Assembly: GCA_947643685.1 (NCBI GenBank)
Contig: CANRXD010000112.1
Coordinates: 1-6,118, forward strand
Direction of reading: 5' to 3'
DNA: 6,118 bases
Origin: an uncultured Clostridium sp.
Lineage (GTDB): Bacteria; Bacillota; Clostridia; Lachnospirales; Lachnospiraceae
How positions within the stretch are numbered: position 1 is the stretch's first letter; each line of letters begins with the position of its first letter. Under the pieces are notes generated by a model that ran no database searches, was not told the DNA's origin, and saw only the letters and a list, made by a program, of their open reading frames with translations. The position numbers and the translations under genes are program-made. Below are positions 6,060 through 6,118 of this stretch, in pieces.

Positions 6060-6118
6060 TTGCCCTCATATTCTGGTCCGCAGTGCAGGCTCGAATCCGC
6101 TTTGCGGCTTCGAGCTCA

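Larger units (their letters stand above)
5940..6118. repeat. 124-bp-period tandem repeat, one full unit plus 55 bp of the next
   Basis: The 55 bp at 5940-5994 recur without a mismatch at 6064-6118, where the window ends, so the period is 124 bp and more of the second copy may lie outside. Each copy contains a strong hairpin (5965-5991 and 6089-6115). The 69 bp between them (5995-6063) add two more possible hairpins. The array lies 48 bp upstream of the VWA start codon. A reading frame crosses the array, but 124 is not a multiple of three, so the two copies would be read in different frames. It is therefore not a protein repeat. Confidence 0.85.

Noticed and set aside
5940..6118. CRISPR array
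   Set aside because: Only two 55-bp copies with a 69-bp interval are visible, there are no cas genes, and the interval folds on itself; a tandem repeat explains it better.

Overview
The window looks like chromosomal DNA of a low-to-mid GC Firmicute. Lachnospiraceae (the Enterocloster / Hungatella / Lachnoclostridium type) is the likeliest group. The basis is strong GGAGG-type ribosome binding sites, TTGnnn/TATAAT-type promoters, a clostridial OGG1-like glycosylase, a LUD-domain protein and structured intergenic repeats. This is inferred from composition and protein style, not from a database match. There are no rRNA or tRNA genes, transposase genes or CRISPR arrays.

Layout from left to right. 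The 5' part of a LUD-domain gene runs leftward out of the window (1-280). An intergenic stretch (281-501) follows, with a 17-bp direct repeat flanking a foldable 112-bp insert and a likely promoter for the next gene. Then come an OGG1-family DNA glycosylase (502-1407, +) and a separately promoted metallo-beta-lactamase-fold hydrolase (1479-2102, +). The hydrolase gene converges, with only 4 bp between, on a three-gene leftward cluster. In transcription order that cluster is a VWA protein with a degenerate metallopeptidase-like N-terminal domain (5891-4518), a MoxR-type AAA+ ATPase (4521-3004) and a radical SAM protein (2979-2107). The right edge (5940-6118), just upstream of the cluster, holds a 124-bp-period tandem repeat rich in hairpins, cut by the window end.

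How the genes may work together. The VWA and AAA+ genes overlap by ATGA, so they are almost certainly translationally coupled and likely form a MoxR/VWA chaperone pair, by analogy with NorQ/NorD, CbbQ/CbbO and RavA/ViaA. The radical SAM gene begins 24 bp after the ATPase and is probably co-transcribed. It may be a client or only a passenger. The most interesting points are this little-described VWA-AAA-radical SAM cluster, the missing catalytic Glu in its HxxxH motif, and the two different structured repeats of about 125 bp, each just upstream of a gene.
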